A DNA stretch of 14,390 nt from JBFJVD01 sp041624375 (lineage in GTDB: Bacteria > Chloroflexota > Anaerolineae > Anaerolineales > E44-bin32), in the NCBI GenBank assembly GCA_041624375.1, contig JBFJVD010000041.1, positions 1-14,390 of the forward strand, read 5' to 3'. The translations under genes and the position numbers were made by a program. Below the pieces are notes generated by a model. The model did not search any database. It saw only the letters and a program-made list of their open reading frames with translations, and was not told the DNA's origin. Of this stretch, positions 1-8,364 are shown piece by piece; the stretch's first letter is position 1, and each line of letters starts with the position of its first letter.

Positions 1-1232
1 CCGGCGCGCCGTCTGCATGACGGCTTCCGGGGTGACCGCCTCCAGGCGGTCAAGGTATTCGAGGAACCAGCTGTAGTCCGCAAACATCTCGCTGAAGCCC
101 ATCCAGAAGGCCTGATTGGTGATGCTCTCGCTGCCGTAAGCAAAGAGCGCCTGCGCTTGCTTGATCGCCTTCCGGATCTCGTCTGGGCTGATCGGGTCCT
201 CCTGCACACGCGCCAGTTCATCATCCAACGCCTGCAAGGTCTCTTCCGGGGCGCGATCAGGACGGACCGTCACACGCAGCGAGTAAAGGAATGGATCGAT
301 CGTTGGCGAGAGACTCCCGCCGATTGAAGCGGCCATGCCGCCCTCAACAAGGGCGCGGTAGAGGCGTGAAGTCTTGTTGGAGAGCCCGCCTCCGAACGGG
401 TTGAAGCTCGAGGCGCCGGCGAGCACGCTGTCGAGGACTGCCAGGGGGAAAAAGGCCGGATCGGAGGCGGCCGGCGCGCGGTAGCCGATTTCGATATAGG
501 CGGTCTCTTCCCGCCCCTCGACAACCACCCGCCGCTCCCCTGTCTGCGGCGGTTCGAGCCGCATGCGGATCTCCGGGGCCGGCGTGGCTTCGATCGGGCC
601 GAAATGCTGCCGGAGCCGCCGCAGCATGCTGCTGACCTTGAAATCGCCGGCGATGGCCAGCACCGCATTGCGCGGGGTGTAGTACCGGCGGTAGTGCTGG
701 TACAGATCGTCGCGCGAGATCGTCTCGAGATCGGCCATGTCGCCGATGACTTCATGGTGGTAGGCATGGACTCGAAACGCGGCCGCCTGCACCTCCTCTG
801 CCAGGCGAAAGGAAGGCTCATTCTCATGGCCCTGGCGCTCGGAGATGATCACCGTGCGTTCAGCTTCGGTCTCCTTGGGCTTGAATTCGCTGTTGACCAT
901 GCGGTCGGCTTCGAGCTGAAGCGCCAGGTCGATGCGGTCCGCCGGCATGGTCTCGAAGTAGGCCGTCCAGTCGATCCAGGTGAACGCGTTCCAATAGCCG
1001 CCATCCCGGGAGATGGCGCGGTCCAGCACGCCGGCGGGGAAGGTCGGCGTGCCTTTGAACTGCATGTGCTCAACCCAGTGGGAGATCCCGGTGATGCCCG
1101 GGGTTTCGTTGCGGGAGCCGACACGGTACCAGACCCAGCTGCTGATGAGCGGGGCCGTGTGGACCTCTTTCAGCCGGATCTGCAGGCCGTTGCGCAGGCG
1201 AGTCTGCACGATGGCAGAGTCTGCGCCTGCCA

Positions 1233-1233
<1 letters not shown>
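1..1233 (-). CDS. M16 family zinc metallopeptidase (insulinase/processing peptidase-like), 3'-truncated by window edge
   Basis: The frame is open for 411 codons from ATG at 1233 to the left edge. The metal site is intact: the inverted zinc motif HWVEH lies at residues 52-56, and a glutamate at residue 132 (in VIISE) is 75 residues past the second histidine, the usual position of the third ligand. The N-terminal catalytic half (about 15-160) is followed by an M16_C-like half (about 180-400) with the GGG-LSNKTSRLYRAL type segment. Family members of about 420 residues are common, so only the tail is missing. I see no signal peptide, so the protein is probably cytoplasmic and degrades peptides. 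Its ATG overlaps the ugd stop (TGATG) with GGAG four bases upstream, so translation is probably coupled. M16 genes often occur in pairs; a second could lie beyond the edge. Having both zinc and HxxEH residues argues for an active subunit. Confidence 0.93.
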
Positions 1234-2564
<1,331 letters not shown>

Positions 2565-2603
2565 CGATCCTCCTGAAAGGAAGAAGTCGCGCCGCGGACG
2601 GGT

Positions 2604-2631
2604 ATGATACCATGCCTGTGACATGCAGCAA
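2604..2631 (-). promoter_or_regulatory. Candidate extended -10 promoter for ugd-M16
   Basis: On the minus strand, TATCAT (2609-2604) matches five of six bases of the sigma70 -10 box. It is preceded by TGG, giving an extended -10 element. A weak -35, TTGCTG (2631-2626), lies 16 bases upstream. The predicted start near 2597 leaves a leader of about 33 bases carrying the AGGAGG site. Seen by eye only. Confidence 0.5.
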
Positions 2632-2670
2632 CCGGAGCGCCGATCGACCCCACATGGCACTTCGGCGGGG

Positions 2671-2699
2671 TTGTCAATTCGCGGCTTTTCTGCGAGATT
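2671..2699 (+). promoter_or_regulatory. Weak candidate promoter for the 86-residue orphan gene
   Basis: TTGTCA (2671-2676) resembles a -35 box, and 17 bases downstream lies GAGATT (2694-2699), a poor -10 with three of six matches. The position, about 20 bases before the ATG at 2719, is right for a short leader. The first box is also TTGACA when read on the other strand. Confidence is low because the -10 is weak. Confidence 0.25.
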
Positions 2700-2718
2700 A
2701 AGGACGCGAGGTACTGGC

Positions 2719-2979
2719 ATGACACTCAGTGGAACACCCGTCCCGCGGGATCTGCTCTTCGTGCTTAAGTCGGGAGAGACTGTGATCGACTGGGGTGACG
2801 GCATGGTGCAGGACATCCTGACCGGCGAATTCATGCCGATGGATGAGAGCGATTACGGCTCTCCGGTGGGTGACGGCGACCTCGAGATGCTCAAGAAGAA
2901 CGGACAGGTTGAATCCTACGACGGCAACGTCGTCTACGTTCAGTCCCTACCCCAACGCCCCTGGCGAACTTTGGATTAG
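2719..2979 (+). CDS. Small acidic protein of unknown function (86 aa)
   Basis: I do not recognise this protein. It is short, soluble-looking and acidic, with many Asp/Glu/Gly and no cysteine, signal peptide or membrane segment. Visible segments include RDLLFVLKSGETVIDW, then DGMVQDILTGEF, then GDGDLEMLKKNGQVESYDG and a closing VVYVQSLPQRP. The alternating hydrophobic pattern suggests mainly beta structure. The frame extends upstream to an ATG at 2623, but those 32 residues are basic and low quality. I prefer the ATG at 2719, which has GAGG seven bases upstream. It is divergent from ugd and lies 85 bases before the nitroreductase in the same direction, so it could be the first gene of the hut-containing transcript. 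That it is a real gene is inferred from codon quality, ribosome site and placement; similarity searching would settle it. Confidence 0.65.
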   Translation: MTLSGTPVPRDLLFVLKSGETVIDWGDGMVQDILTGEFMPMDESDYGSPVGDGDLEMLKKNGQVESYDGNVVYVQSLPQRPWRTLD

Positions 2980-3064
2980 CCTCCCGACCTCCGTCTCCGG
3001 ACCGCAGGTGACGGCGAATCCACCACCAACAACGAGCCGCCGCAAATCCGCGAGGAGGCGATTC

Positions 3065-3589
3065 ATGCAGGTTGCGGACGCGATTCGAACCAAACGTGCC
3101 GTACGGCAATTCGATGGACAGCCGCTCGATGCGGCCAGCGTTCACACCATCTTGGACGCCGGCCGCAGGGCGCAATCCTCCAAGAACACACAGCCCTGGC
3201 TCTTCCTGGCCATTCAGGATCGCGACACGCTCGAAGCCATGTCCAGGCTCGGCAGGTACGCGGGACACATGGCCGGCGCAGCCTTGGCTGTCGCGATCCT
3301 GACGCCCGATCCTGCACAACGCTGGTCCATTCTGTTTGATGCCGGCCAGGCCGCCGCCTACATGCAGCTGGCTGGCTGGGAACTGGGAATCGGCTCCTGT
3401 CTGGCGACGATCTACGAACCCGACACCGCCCGGCAGCTGCTCGGGCATCCAGACGATCTGCACCTTCACGTCGCCATCTCTTTCGGCTATCCACGAGACC
3501 CGTCTGAGCTGAGCGCGCCGCCCCATCGCGGCGGCCGGCACTCGTTCGAGGATGTGGTCCGCTACGAGGTCTGGAAAGACGGCGCCTGA
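3065..3589 (+). CDS. Nitroreductase-family FMN-dependent oxidoreductase
   Basis: This 174-residue protein fits the compact nitroreductase fold, a homodimeric flavoprotein family that uses NAD(P)H to reduce nitro compounds, quinones or other acceptors. The N-terminal IRTKRAVRQF (7-16) is the usual FMN-phosphate binding segment. SSKNTQPW (38-45) is the second FMN-contact motif. The segment from about 95 to 120 (FDAGQAAAYMQLAGWELGIGSC) is the typical central dimer helix, and FGYPRD near residue 141 is the usual C-terminal signature. The ATG at 3065 has GAGGAGG seven bases upstream; the open frame above it (to 2843) overlaps the previous gene in another frame and was not used. hutU follows after 55 bases on the same strand, so co-transcription is plausible. 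The family is clear but the substrate is not; a link to histidine degradation would be inference from position only. Confidence 0.93.
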   Translation: MQVADAIRTKRAVRQFDGQPLDAASVHTILDAGRRAQSSKNTQPWLFLAIQDRDTLEAMSRLGRYAGHMAGAALAVAILTPDPAQRWSILFDAGQAAAYMQLAGWELGIGSCLATIYEPDTARQLLGHPDDLHLHVAISFGYPRDPSELSAPPHRGGRHSFEDVVRYEVWKDGA

Positions 3590-3595
3590 ATCAGA

Positions 3596-3618
3596 CGGCG
3601 GCCCTACGCCAGCCGCCG
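3596..3618 (+). repeat. Short GC hairpin in the nitroreductase-hutU gap
   Basis: CGGCGGC (3596-3602) and GCCGCCG (3612-3618) form a perfect 7-bp stem around a 9-base loop, seven bases after the nitroreductase stop. No T-run follows, so it is not a standard intrinsic terminator. It could damp transcription or protect an mRNA end, or be chance in GC-rich DNA. Confidence 0.3.
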
Positions 3619-3644
3619 GTGCCTCCCCCGCCCTGGAGGGTCCG

Positions 3645-5300
3645 ATGAATCAAGCGCGCACCGTCCGCGCCCCGCGCGGCACGGCACTCAGCTGCAAGTC
3701 GTGGCTCACGGAAGCGCCCTTCCGCATGCTGCAGAACAACCTCGACCCCGAGGTCGCCGAGGCTCCCGAGCGCCTCATCGTCTATGGCGGGCGCGGCCAG
3801 GCGGCACGCGATTGGGCGAGTTTCGACGCCTTGCTGGCCACCCTCCAGGAGATGGACGACAACCAGACGCTGCTGGTGCAGTCGGGCAAGCCCGTCGCCG
3901 TGTTCGAGACCCACCCTGACGCCCCTCGCGTCCTGATCGCCAATTCGAACCTTGTCCCGCATTGGGCGACCCAGGAGCACTTTGAGGAGCTGGCGGCGAA
4001 GGGCCTCATGATGTACGGGCAGATGACCGCCGGCTCGTGGATTTACATCGGAACGCAGGGGATTCTGCAAGGGACCTACGAAACACTTGGTTCGCTGGCT
4101 CGGGAGCGCGGTTGGCCGTCGCTGCGCGGGAAGTTCGCGTTGACCGCCGGCCTCGGCGGAATGGGTGGCGCCCAGCCGCTGGCGATCACGATGAACGAAG
4201 GGGTCGGCCTGATCGTGGAAGTCGACCCCGCCCGGGCCGAGCGACGCCTGCGGCAGGGCTACATCGATCACGTGGTCGGCGAACTCGAGGAGGCGATGAC
4301 GCTGGTTGAAGAGGCGCTGGCGGAAGGGTCGCCGCGCTCCGTCGGGCTGATCGGAAACGCCGCCGATATCTTCCCTGAACTCGTCGTGCGTCAGGTGGTG
4401 CCCGATATCGTCACCGACCAGACACCGGCACACGACCCCCAATCGTATGTCCCAAGCGGCTACAGCGTCCATGCGGCGGACGAACTGCGCCAGCGAGACC
4501 CATCGGCATACAGCCGTGCAGCGATCACTTCGATGGCCCGCCAGGTGGAGGCCATGCTGGCGTTCGGCCGAGCGGGGGCGGAGGTGTTCGACTATGGGAA
4601 CAACATCCGCCAACAAGCGTTCAACGCCGGCGTGGGTGAGGCCTTCGATTTCCCCGGATTCGTGCCCGCCTACATCCGCCCGCTGTTCTGCCAGGGAAAG
4701 GGACCGTTCCGCTGGGTCGCGCTCTCGGGAGACCCCGAAGATATCTATCGGACCGACCAGGCGATCATGGACCTCTTCCCGCACGACGATCATCTCCACC
4801 GCTGGCTGAAGATGGCGCGTGAACAAGTACCCTTTCAGGGGCTTCCGGCGCGAATCTGCTGGCTCGGCTACGGCGAGCGCGCCGCCGCCGGACTTCGCTT
4901 CAATGAAATGGTCGCCCGAGGAGAGGTCCAGGCTCCGATCGTCATCGGTCGAGACCACCTGGACGCCGGCTCGGTGGCCTCGCCGAACCGCGAGACGGAA
5001 GGCATGCGCGACGGCACGGACGCTGTGAGCGACTGGGCACTGCTCAACGCACTGATCAATGCCGTCTCGGGCGCAACCTGGGTGTCCTTTCATCACGGCG
5101 GCGGCGTCGGCATTGGCTACAGCCAGCACGCAGGGCAGGTGATCGTTGCCGACGGCACGGAGGCCGCCGCCCGCCGGCTGGCGCGGGTGCTGACCGTCGA
5201 TCCGGGGCTGGGCGTCGTGCGGCACGCCGACGCCGGCTATCCGGAGGCGATCGAAGCGGCCCGCCGGCACCAGCTGTGGATGCCGATGCTCGACCGCTGA
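3645..5300 (+). CDS. hutU: Urocanate hydratase (urocanase)
   Basis: HutU catalyses the second step of histidine degradation, hydrating urocanate to 4-imidazolone-5-propanoate with tightly bound NAD+ as electrophile. The 551 residues match the usual length of about 550-560. The glycine-rich NAD segment GLGGMGGAQPLA is at 169-180. The segment RPLFCQGKGPFRW around C349 and the urocanase signature FQGLPARICW, with its essential cysteine at residue 405, are both intact; the latter corresponds to the active-site cysteine near position 410 in the Pseudomonas enzyme. The C-terminal half has the typical GRDHLDAGSVASP segment. The ATG at 3645 has GGAGGG four bases upstream and begins just before the conserved RGT-L-CKSW segment, so the longer frame from 3552 was rejected. 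The permease gene begins about 29 bases after the stop, and hutI follows it. Function is not in doubt. Confidence 0.98.
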   Translation: MNQARTVRAPRGTALSCKSWLTEAPFRMLQNNLDPEVAEAPERLIVYGGRGQAARDWASFDALLATLQEMDDNQTLLVQSGKPVAVFETHPDAPRVLIANSNLVPHWATQEHFEELAAKGLMMYGQMTAGSWIYIGTQGILQGTYETLGSLARERGWPSLRGKFALTAGLGGMGGAQPLAITMNEGVGLIVEVDPARAERRLRQGYIDHVVGELEEAMTLVEEALAEGSPRSVGLIGNAADIFPELVVRQVVPDIVTDQTPAHDPQSYVPSGYSVHAADELRQRDPSAYSRAAITSMARQVEAMLAFGRAGAEVFDYGNNIRQQAFNAGVGEAFDFPGFVPAYIRPLFCQGKGPFRWVALSGDPEDIYRTDQAIMDLFPHDDHLHRWLKMAREQVPFQGLPARICWLGYGERAAAGLRFNEMVARGEVQAPIVIGRDHLDAGSVASPNRETEGMRDGTDAVSDWALLNALINAVSGATWVSFHHGGGVGIGYSQHAGQVIVADGTEAAARRLARVLTVDPGLGVVRHADAGYPEAIEAARRHQLWMPMLDR

Positions 5301-5329
5301 GCTCGTACGACGATCCCCTGCCCCATCCG

Positions 5330-6493
5330 ATGGCCGCGCCCCGCACCCTTCGCCTGCGCTACCAGCTGCTGGTATTCTCGGTCATCCGCACCATCATCAA
5401 CACGGGCTTCCGCATGCTGTACCCCTTCCTGCCGACATTCGCCCGCGGGTTGGGTGTAGACCTTTCGGCGGTTGCGCTGGCTGTCACGGCGCGCTCAAGC
5501 GTCGGTCTCGCTGCGCCGATTTTCGGCTCCATTTTCGATGTGCGCAGTCGTCGAAGCGGGATGCTGATCGGTTTGACTCTCTTTGCCGCCGGGCTGGCAG
5601 TTGTCTGGATTTGGCCCAGCTACCCGGCGTTCTTCGCCGCGCTAATGCTCTCCGGGCTCGGGAAGGCAATCTTCGACCCCGCCATGCAGGCCTATCTCGG
5701 CGACCGGGTGGCCTACAGCCGTCGGGGCCTCGCCCTGGCCGTCGTCGAATTTGGCTGGTCGGCCGCCTTCCTGGTCGGGGTGCCGTTGATGGGCTGGCTG
5801 ATCGCCGTCCGGGGCTGGCAAGCGCCGTTCCCTGTGCTTGCCGGATTGAGCCTGCTGGCGGGGGCTGCGATCTGGTACGGGATGGGTTCAGCGCCGGCCG
5901 CACCCGTGCGCCGCAGCTCGGCGCTTGGCGCGTTGGGCAATGTGTTACGGCGAGGCCCGGCGATCGCCGGGCTCTCGTTAGGATTCCTCATCAGCACCGC
6001 AAATGAGGCGGTCAACATCGTCTATGGCGCCTGGATGGAGTCGGCCTTCGGCCTGCAGGTGGCGGCGCTTGGGGCAGCCTCCATCGTGATTGGCGCGGCG
6101 GAGCTGGGCGGCGAAGGGTTCGTAGCCGGCCTATCCGATCGCCTGGGCAAGCGCCGGGCCGTTGGCGCCGGCCTTGTCTGCACTGCGGCGGCGTGTCTCG
6201 CCCTTCCGTTACTGGGCCGGGAGCTGGGCGGGGCCCTGCTGGGGTTGTTCTTCTTTTACCTGACGTTCGAATTCACGGTGGTGAGCACCCTGCCGCTGAT
6301 GACGGAGCTGGTGCCGGCCGCACGCGCCACACTGATGGCGAGCAATGTGGCCGGCTTCTCTGCCGGGCGGGCGATTGGTGCCATCATCGGGCCGCCGCTC
6401 TTTGGCTACGGGCTGCTGGCGAACGGGATCCTGGCGGCGGCGCTCAATCTGGCCGCGCTGGTGATCCTGTTCGCCTTCGTTCGGATAGACTGA
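5330..6493 (+). CDS. Major facilitator superfamily permease in the hut cluster
   Basis: This is a 387-residue polytopic membrane protein with about 12 hydrophobic helices, the normal MFS layout. Motif-A-like loops occur in both halves: GSIFDVRSRR between helices 2 and 3, and GLSDRLGKRR in the equivalent place of the second half. Helix 1 begins about residue 10 after a short basic N-terminus. The start is uncertain. ATG at 5330 gives a normal N-terminus but has no good ribosome site; an in-frame GTG at 5276 would add 18 residues and overlap hutU by 25 bases, allowing coupled translation. The gene lies between hutU and hutI with gaps of 29 and 28 bases, so one transcript is likely. From context it could move histidine, urocanate or a breakdown product, but the sequence resembles drug or sugar efflux members as much as any amino-acid carrier, so substrate and direction are open. 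Confidence 0.9.
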   Translation: MAAPRTLRLRYQLLVFSVIRTIINTGFRMLYPFLPTFARGLGVDLSAVALAVTARSSVGLAAPIFGSIFDVRSRRSGMLIGLTLFAAGLAVVWIWPSYPAFFAALMLSGLGKAIFDPAMQAYLGDRVAYSRRGLALAVVEFGWSAAFLVGVPLMGWLIAVRGWQAPFPVLAGLSLLAGAAIWYGMGSAPAAPVRRSSALGALGNVLRRGPAIAGLSLGFLISTANEAVNIVYGAWMESAFGLQVAALGAASIVIGAAELGGEGFVAGLSDRLGKRRAVGAGLVCTAAACLALPLLGRELGGALLGLFFFYLTFEFTVVSTLPLMTELVPAARATLMASNVAGFSAGRAIGAIIGPPLFGYGLLANGILAAALNLAALVILFAFVRID

Positions 6494-6521
6494 AGCGGGA
6501 GCATCCAGCGGAGGGCCCGAC

Positions 6522-7799
6522 ATGGACGCCGACCTGCTCATCCACAGCGCCAGCCAGCTGCTCACTCTCCAAGGGGGGCCGCAGCGCGGCAATCGCCTGG
6601 GCTCGCTTGCGATCATCGAGGATGGCGCGCTCGCCGTGCGCGGCGGCCTGGTCCTGGCAACGGGAGAGACGGCGGAGCTGCGGCGTACGGTGAACGCCAG
6701 GAAGACGCTGGACGCCGGCGGGCGGGTTGTCATGCCCGGTTTCGTCGACCCCCACACCCATCTCATCTGGGCCGGTGACCGTGCGCAGGATTTTGAGCTG
6801 CGCATCGCCGGCGCCAGCTACCTGGAGATCATGGCGGCCGGCGGCGGGATCGTCTCCACCGTCGCCGCTACGCGTGCGGCCAGCGTGGATGAGCTTGTCG
6901 CCGTGGCGCGCCCGCGCTTGCAGACCATGCTGGCCCATGGGACCACCACGGTCGAGGCGAAGACAGGCTATGGGCTGGAAGAAGCGGCTGAGCTGCGGAT
7001 GCTTGAAGCCATCCTGCGGCTGGATGCAGAGGGGCCGATCGAGCTGGCGCCCACCTTCCTCGGCGCACATGCAGTCCCGCCGGACTATGCCGATCGCACG
7101 GACGACTACACCGATTTGGTCTGCGATCGGATGCTCCCGGCGGTGCTGCGCTGGTGGGAGGCGCACGCCGATGCTCGCCCGCTGCCGTTCGTGGATGTGT
7201 TTTGTGAGACGGGAGCGTTCGATCTGGAGCAAAGCCGCCGAATTCTCACAGCCGCACAGCGGCTCGGATTCCCGCTGAAGATCCACGCCGACGAGTTCGA
7301 CGCGTTGGGCGGCACCCGGCTGGCCGTAGAGCTTGGGGCGGCCTCGGCCGATCACCTGGTTGCGACGCCGGAAGAGGATCAGCGCGCGCTCGGCGCCTCC
7401 GAGACGGTCGCCGTCTCGCTTCCGGCGACGCCGTTCGGCCTGGCCGAACCGGAGTACACGCCGGCTCACGCGCTGATCGAGGCCGGGGCGACCCTCGCCG
7501 TGGCGACGGACCTCAATCCGGGGACCGCCTGGTGTGAGAGCATGCAGCTCATTCTGGCGCTCGCCTGCCGCTATCTGCGTCTAACGCCGGCACAGGCGAT
7601 CTCGGCAGCCACGATCAACGCCGCCGCCGCCATCGGACGCCAGGCGCGGGTCGGCAGTCTCGAGCCCGGCAAGCAAGCAGATCTGCTGATCCTGCAGGTT
7701 TCGGACTACCGCCACCTCGGCTATCGGTTTGGCACCAATCTTGTACGCACGGTACTCAAGCGAGGACGTGTGGTCGTCGACCACGGAGGAGAGACCTAG
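6522..7799 (+). CDS. hutI: Imidazolonepropionase
   Basis: HutI catalyses the third step of histidine degradation, hydrolysing 4-imidazolone-5-propanoate to N-formimino-L-glutamate. It belongs to the amidohydrolase superfamily (TIM barrel, single metal). Expected metal ligands are present: H78 and H80 in PHTHLIWAG, H255 in KIHADEFDALGG and D330 in ATDLNPGT. The substrate segment TVEAKTGYGL (143-152) and the histidine of FLGAHAVP (183) are conserved. The N- and C-terminal beta-sandwich portions (about 1-70 and 375-425) are both there, and 425 residues is a normal length. The ATG at 6522 has GGAGGG six bases upstream. It is 28 bases after the permease, and a 58-codon membrane-protein gene starts three bases after its stop. 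HutU and HutI together run urocanate to formiminoglutamate; histidine ammonia-lyase and the enzyme for the last step must be encoded elsewhere. Confidence 0.98.
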   Translation: MDADLLIHSASQLLTLQGGPQRGNRLGSLAIIEDGALAVRGGLVLATGETAELRRTVNARKTLDAGGRVVMPGFVDPHTHLIWAGDRAQDFELRIAGASYLEIMAAGGGIVSTVAATRAASVDELVAVARPRLQTMLAHGTTTVEAKTGYGLEEAAELRMLEAILRLDAEGPIELAPTFLGAHAVPPDYADRTDDYTDLVCDRMLPAVLRWWEAHADARPLPFVDVFCETGAFDLEQSRRILTAAQRLGFPLKIHADEFDALGGTRLAVELGAASADHLVATPEEDQRALGASETVAVSLPATPFGLAEPEYTPAHALIEAGATLAVATDLNPGTAWCESMQLILALACRYLRLTPAQAISAATINAAAAIGRQARVGSLEPGKQADLLILQVSDYRHLGYRFGTNLVRTVLKRGRVVVDHGGET

Positions 7800-7802
7800 C
7801 GG

Positions 7803-7979
7803 ATGGAAGCGTTCGAGTCCGCCATACTGATCAAGCCCGCGCTGGTGCTTGCGGGACTGGTCGTCGGCTGGATCCTGCTTCGCCGGCTGCTGCGAATCAC
7901 TGCCAGGCTGTTCGCCCTCGGCTGTTTCGGGCTGACGGCACTGGTTGTGCTCGGCCTTGTGGTACGGACGCTGGTCTAG
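7803..7979 (+). CDS. Small membrane protein with two predicted helices (58 aa)
   Basis: ATG at 7803 opens a 58-codon frame closed by TAG at 7977-7979. The protein is almost wholly hydrophobic. A first helix (about 12-27, PALVLAGLVVGWILL) is followed by a basic turn (RRLLRITAR, 28-36) and a second helix (about 37-57, LFALGCFGLTALVVLGLVV). The basic turn predicts a hairpin with both ends outside. The gene starts three bases after the hutI stop; GGAGGAG lies about 11 bases upstream inside the hutI end, so it is probably translated in the same operon. I do not recognise a family. Possible roles include a permease partner or an unrelated envelope protein; neither is shown. Support for it being real comes from codon quality, tight spacing and a coherent membrane-hairpin pattern. 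Confidence 0.6.
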   Translation: MEAFESAILIKPALVLAGLVVGWILLRRLLRITARLFALGCFGLTALVVLGLVVRTLV

Positions 7980-8001
7980 CCGGTAACGGACTGCTGCGCA
8001 G

Positions 8002-8211
8002 CTAGGCCTTCGGGATCACGATCCAGAGCAGGATGTAGAGCCCGATCCCGGGAATCCCACCAGGGATGGTGGCGATAAGAAAGCCGATCCGGAACCACCA
8101 GGGGTTGATGCCAAAGAACGCCCCCAGGCCCCCAGAGACACCGGCGATCATGCGCCGCCGGCGAGATCGCCGCAGCGACTTTGCTCCGCCTTCCGCAGTT
8201 GACTTCGTCAT
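8002..8211 (-). CDS. PspC-domain small membrane protein
   Basis: This 69-residue protein is one PspC domain, the module of phage-shock-protein C and many short stand-alone proteins in Gram-positive and Chloroflexota genomes. A basic N-terminus (LRRSRRRR, 13-20) leads into the domain signature MIAGVSGGLGAFFGINPWWFRIGF (21-44), then a hydrophobic stretch GIGLYILLWIVIP near the end. It should sit in the cytoplasmic membrane; family members are linked to envelope stress sensing, but stand-alone ones are mostly uncharacterised. The ATG at 8211 has AGGAGGG eight bases upstream. It follows groEL on the same strand, but a strong hairpin at 8304-8332 lies between them, so it is probably transcribed separately or by read-through. 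It faces the 58-residue membrane-protein gene with only 22 bases between stop codons and no clear shared terminator. Confidence 0.92.
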   Translation of the reverse strand: MTKSTAEGGAKSLRRSRRRRMIAGVSGGLGAFFGINPWWFRIGFLIATIPGGIPGIGLYILLWIVIPKA

Positions 8212-8303
8212 GTGCTCAACCCTCCTCTTGCGTGGTTGATGTTCATTTTGTCACACATGCCTCGAAAGGGATGACAGCGGGCTGACAGCTGGCGGAAAAT
8301 CAA

Positions 8304-8332
8304 CGACAGCCCCTCATGGCGAGGGGCTGTCG
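8304..8332 (-). terminator. Hairpin terminator after groEL
   Basis: A perfect 12-bp inverted repeat (arms 8304-8315 and 8321-8332, CGACAGCCCCTC paired with GAGGGGCTGTCG) with a 5-base loop lies 32 bases past the groEL stop. On the minus strand it is followed by TTGATTTT, a modest T-rich tract. This fits an intrinsic terminator ending the groESL transcript, though the tract is weaker than in model terminators. Confidence 0.78.
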
Positions 8333-8364
8333 CATGGCTAACTGTGCATGTTCCCGGCGCTGGC

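Noticed and set aside
2565..2834. Upstream extension of ugd to a 533-residue protein
   Set aside because: The added 90 residues do not resemble the family, run antisense to the 86-residue gene, and GTG at 2564 has an excellent ribosome site.
2843..3064. N-terminal extension of the nitroreductase
   Set aside because: It overlaps the preceding gene in another frame and is low-complexity Ser/Thr/Arg; ATG at 3065 has a strong GAGGAGG site.
3591..5270. 559-codon open frame on the minus strand opposite hutU
   Set aside because: hutU is certain from its motifs; the antisense product has no domain and no suitable ribosome site or neighbour.
7991..8002. GCTGCGCAGC palindrome between convergent genes as a terminator
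   Set aside because: It is a 10-base palindrome with no loop of useful size and no T-run, overlapping the pspC stop codon.
8262..8310. Repeated GACAGC words upstream of pspC as possible operator repeats
   Set aside because: Spacing is irregular and one copy is simply part of the groEL terminator stem; too short to support.
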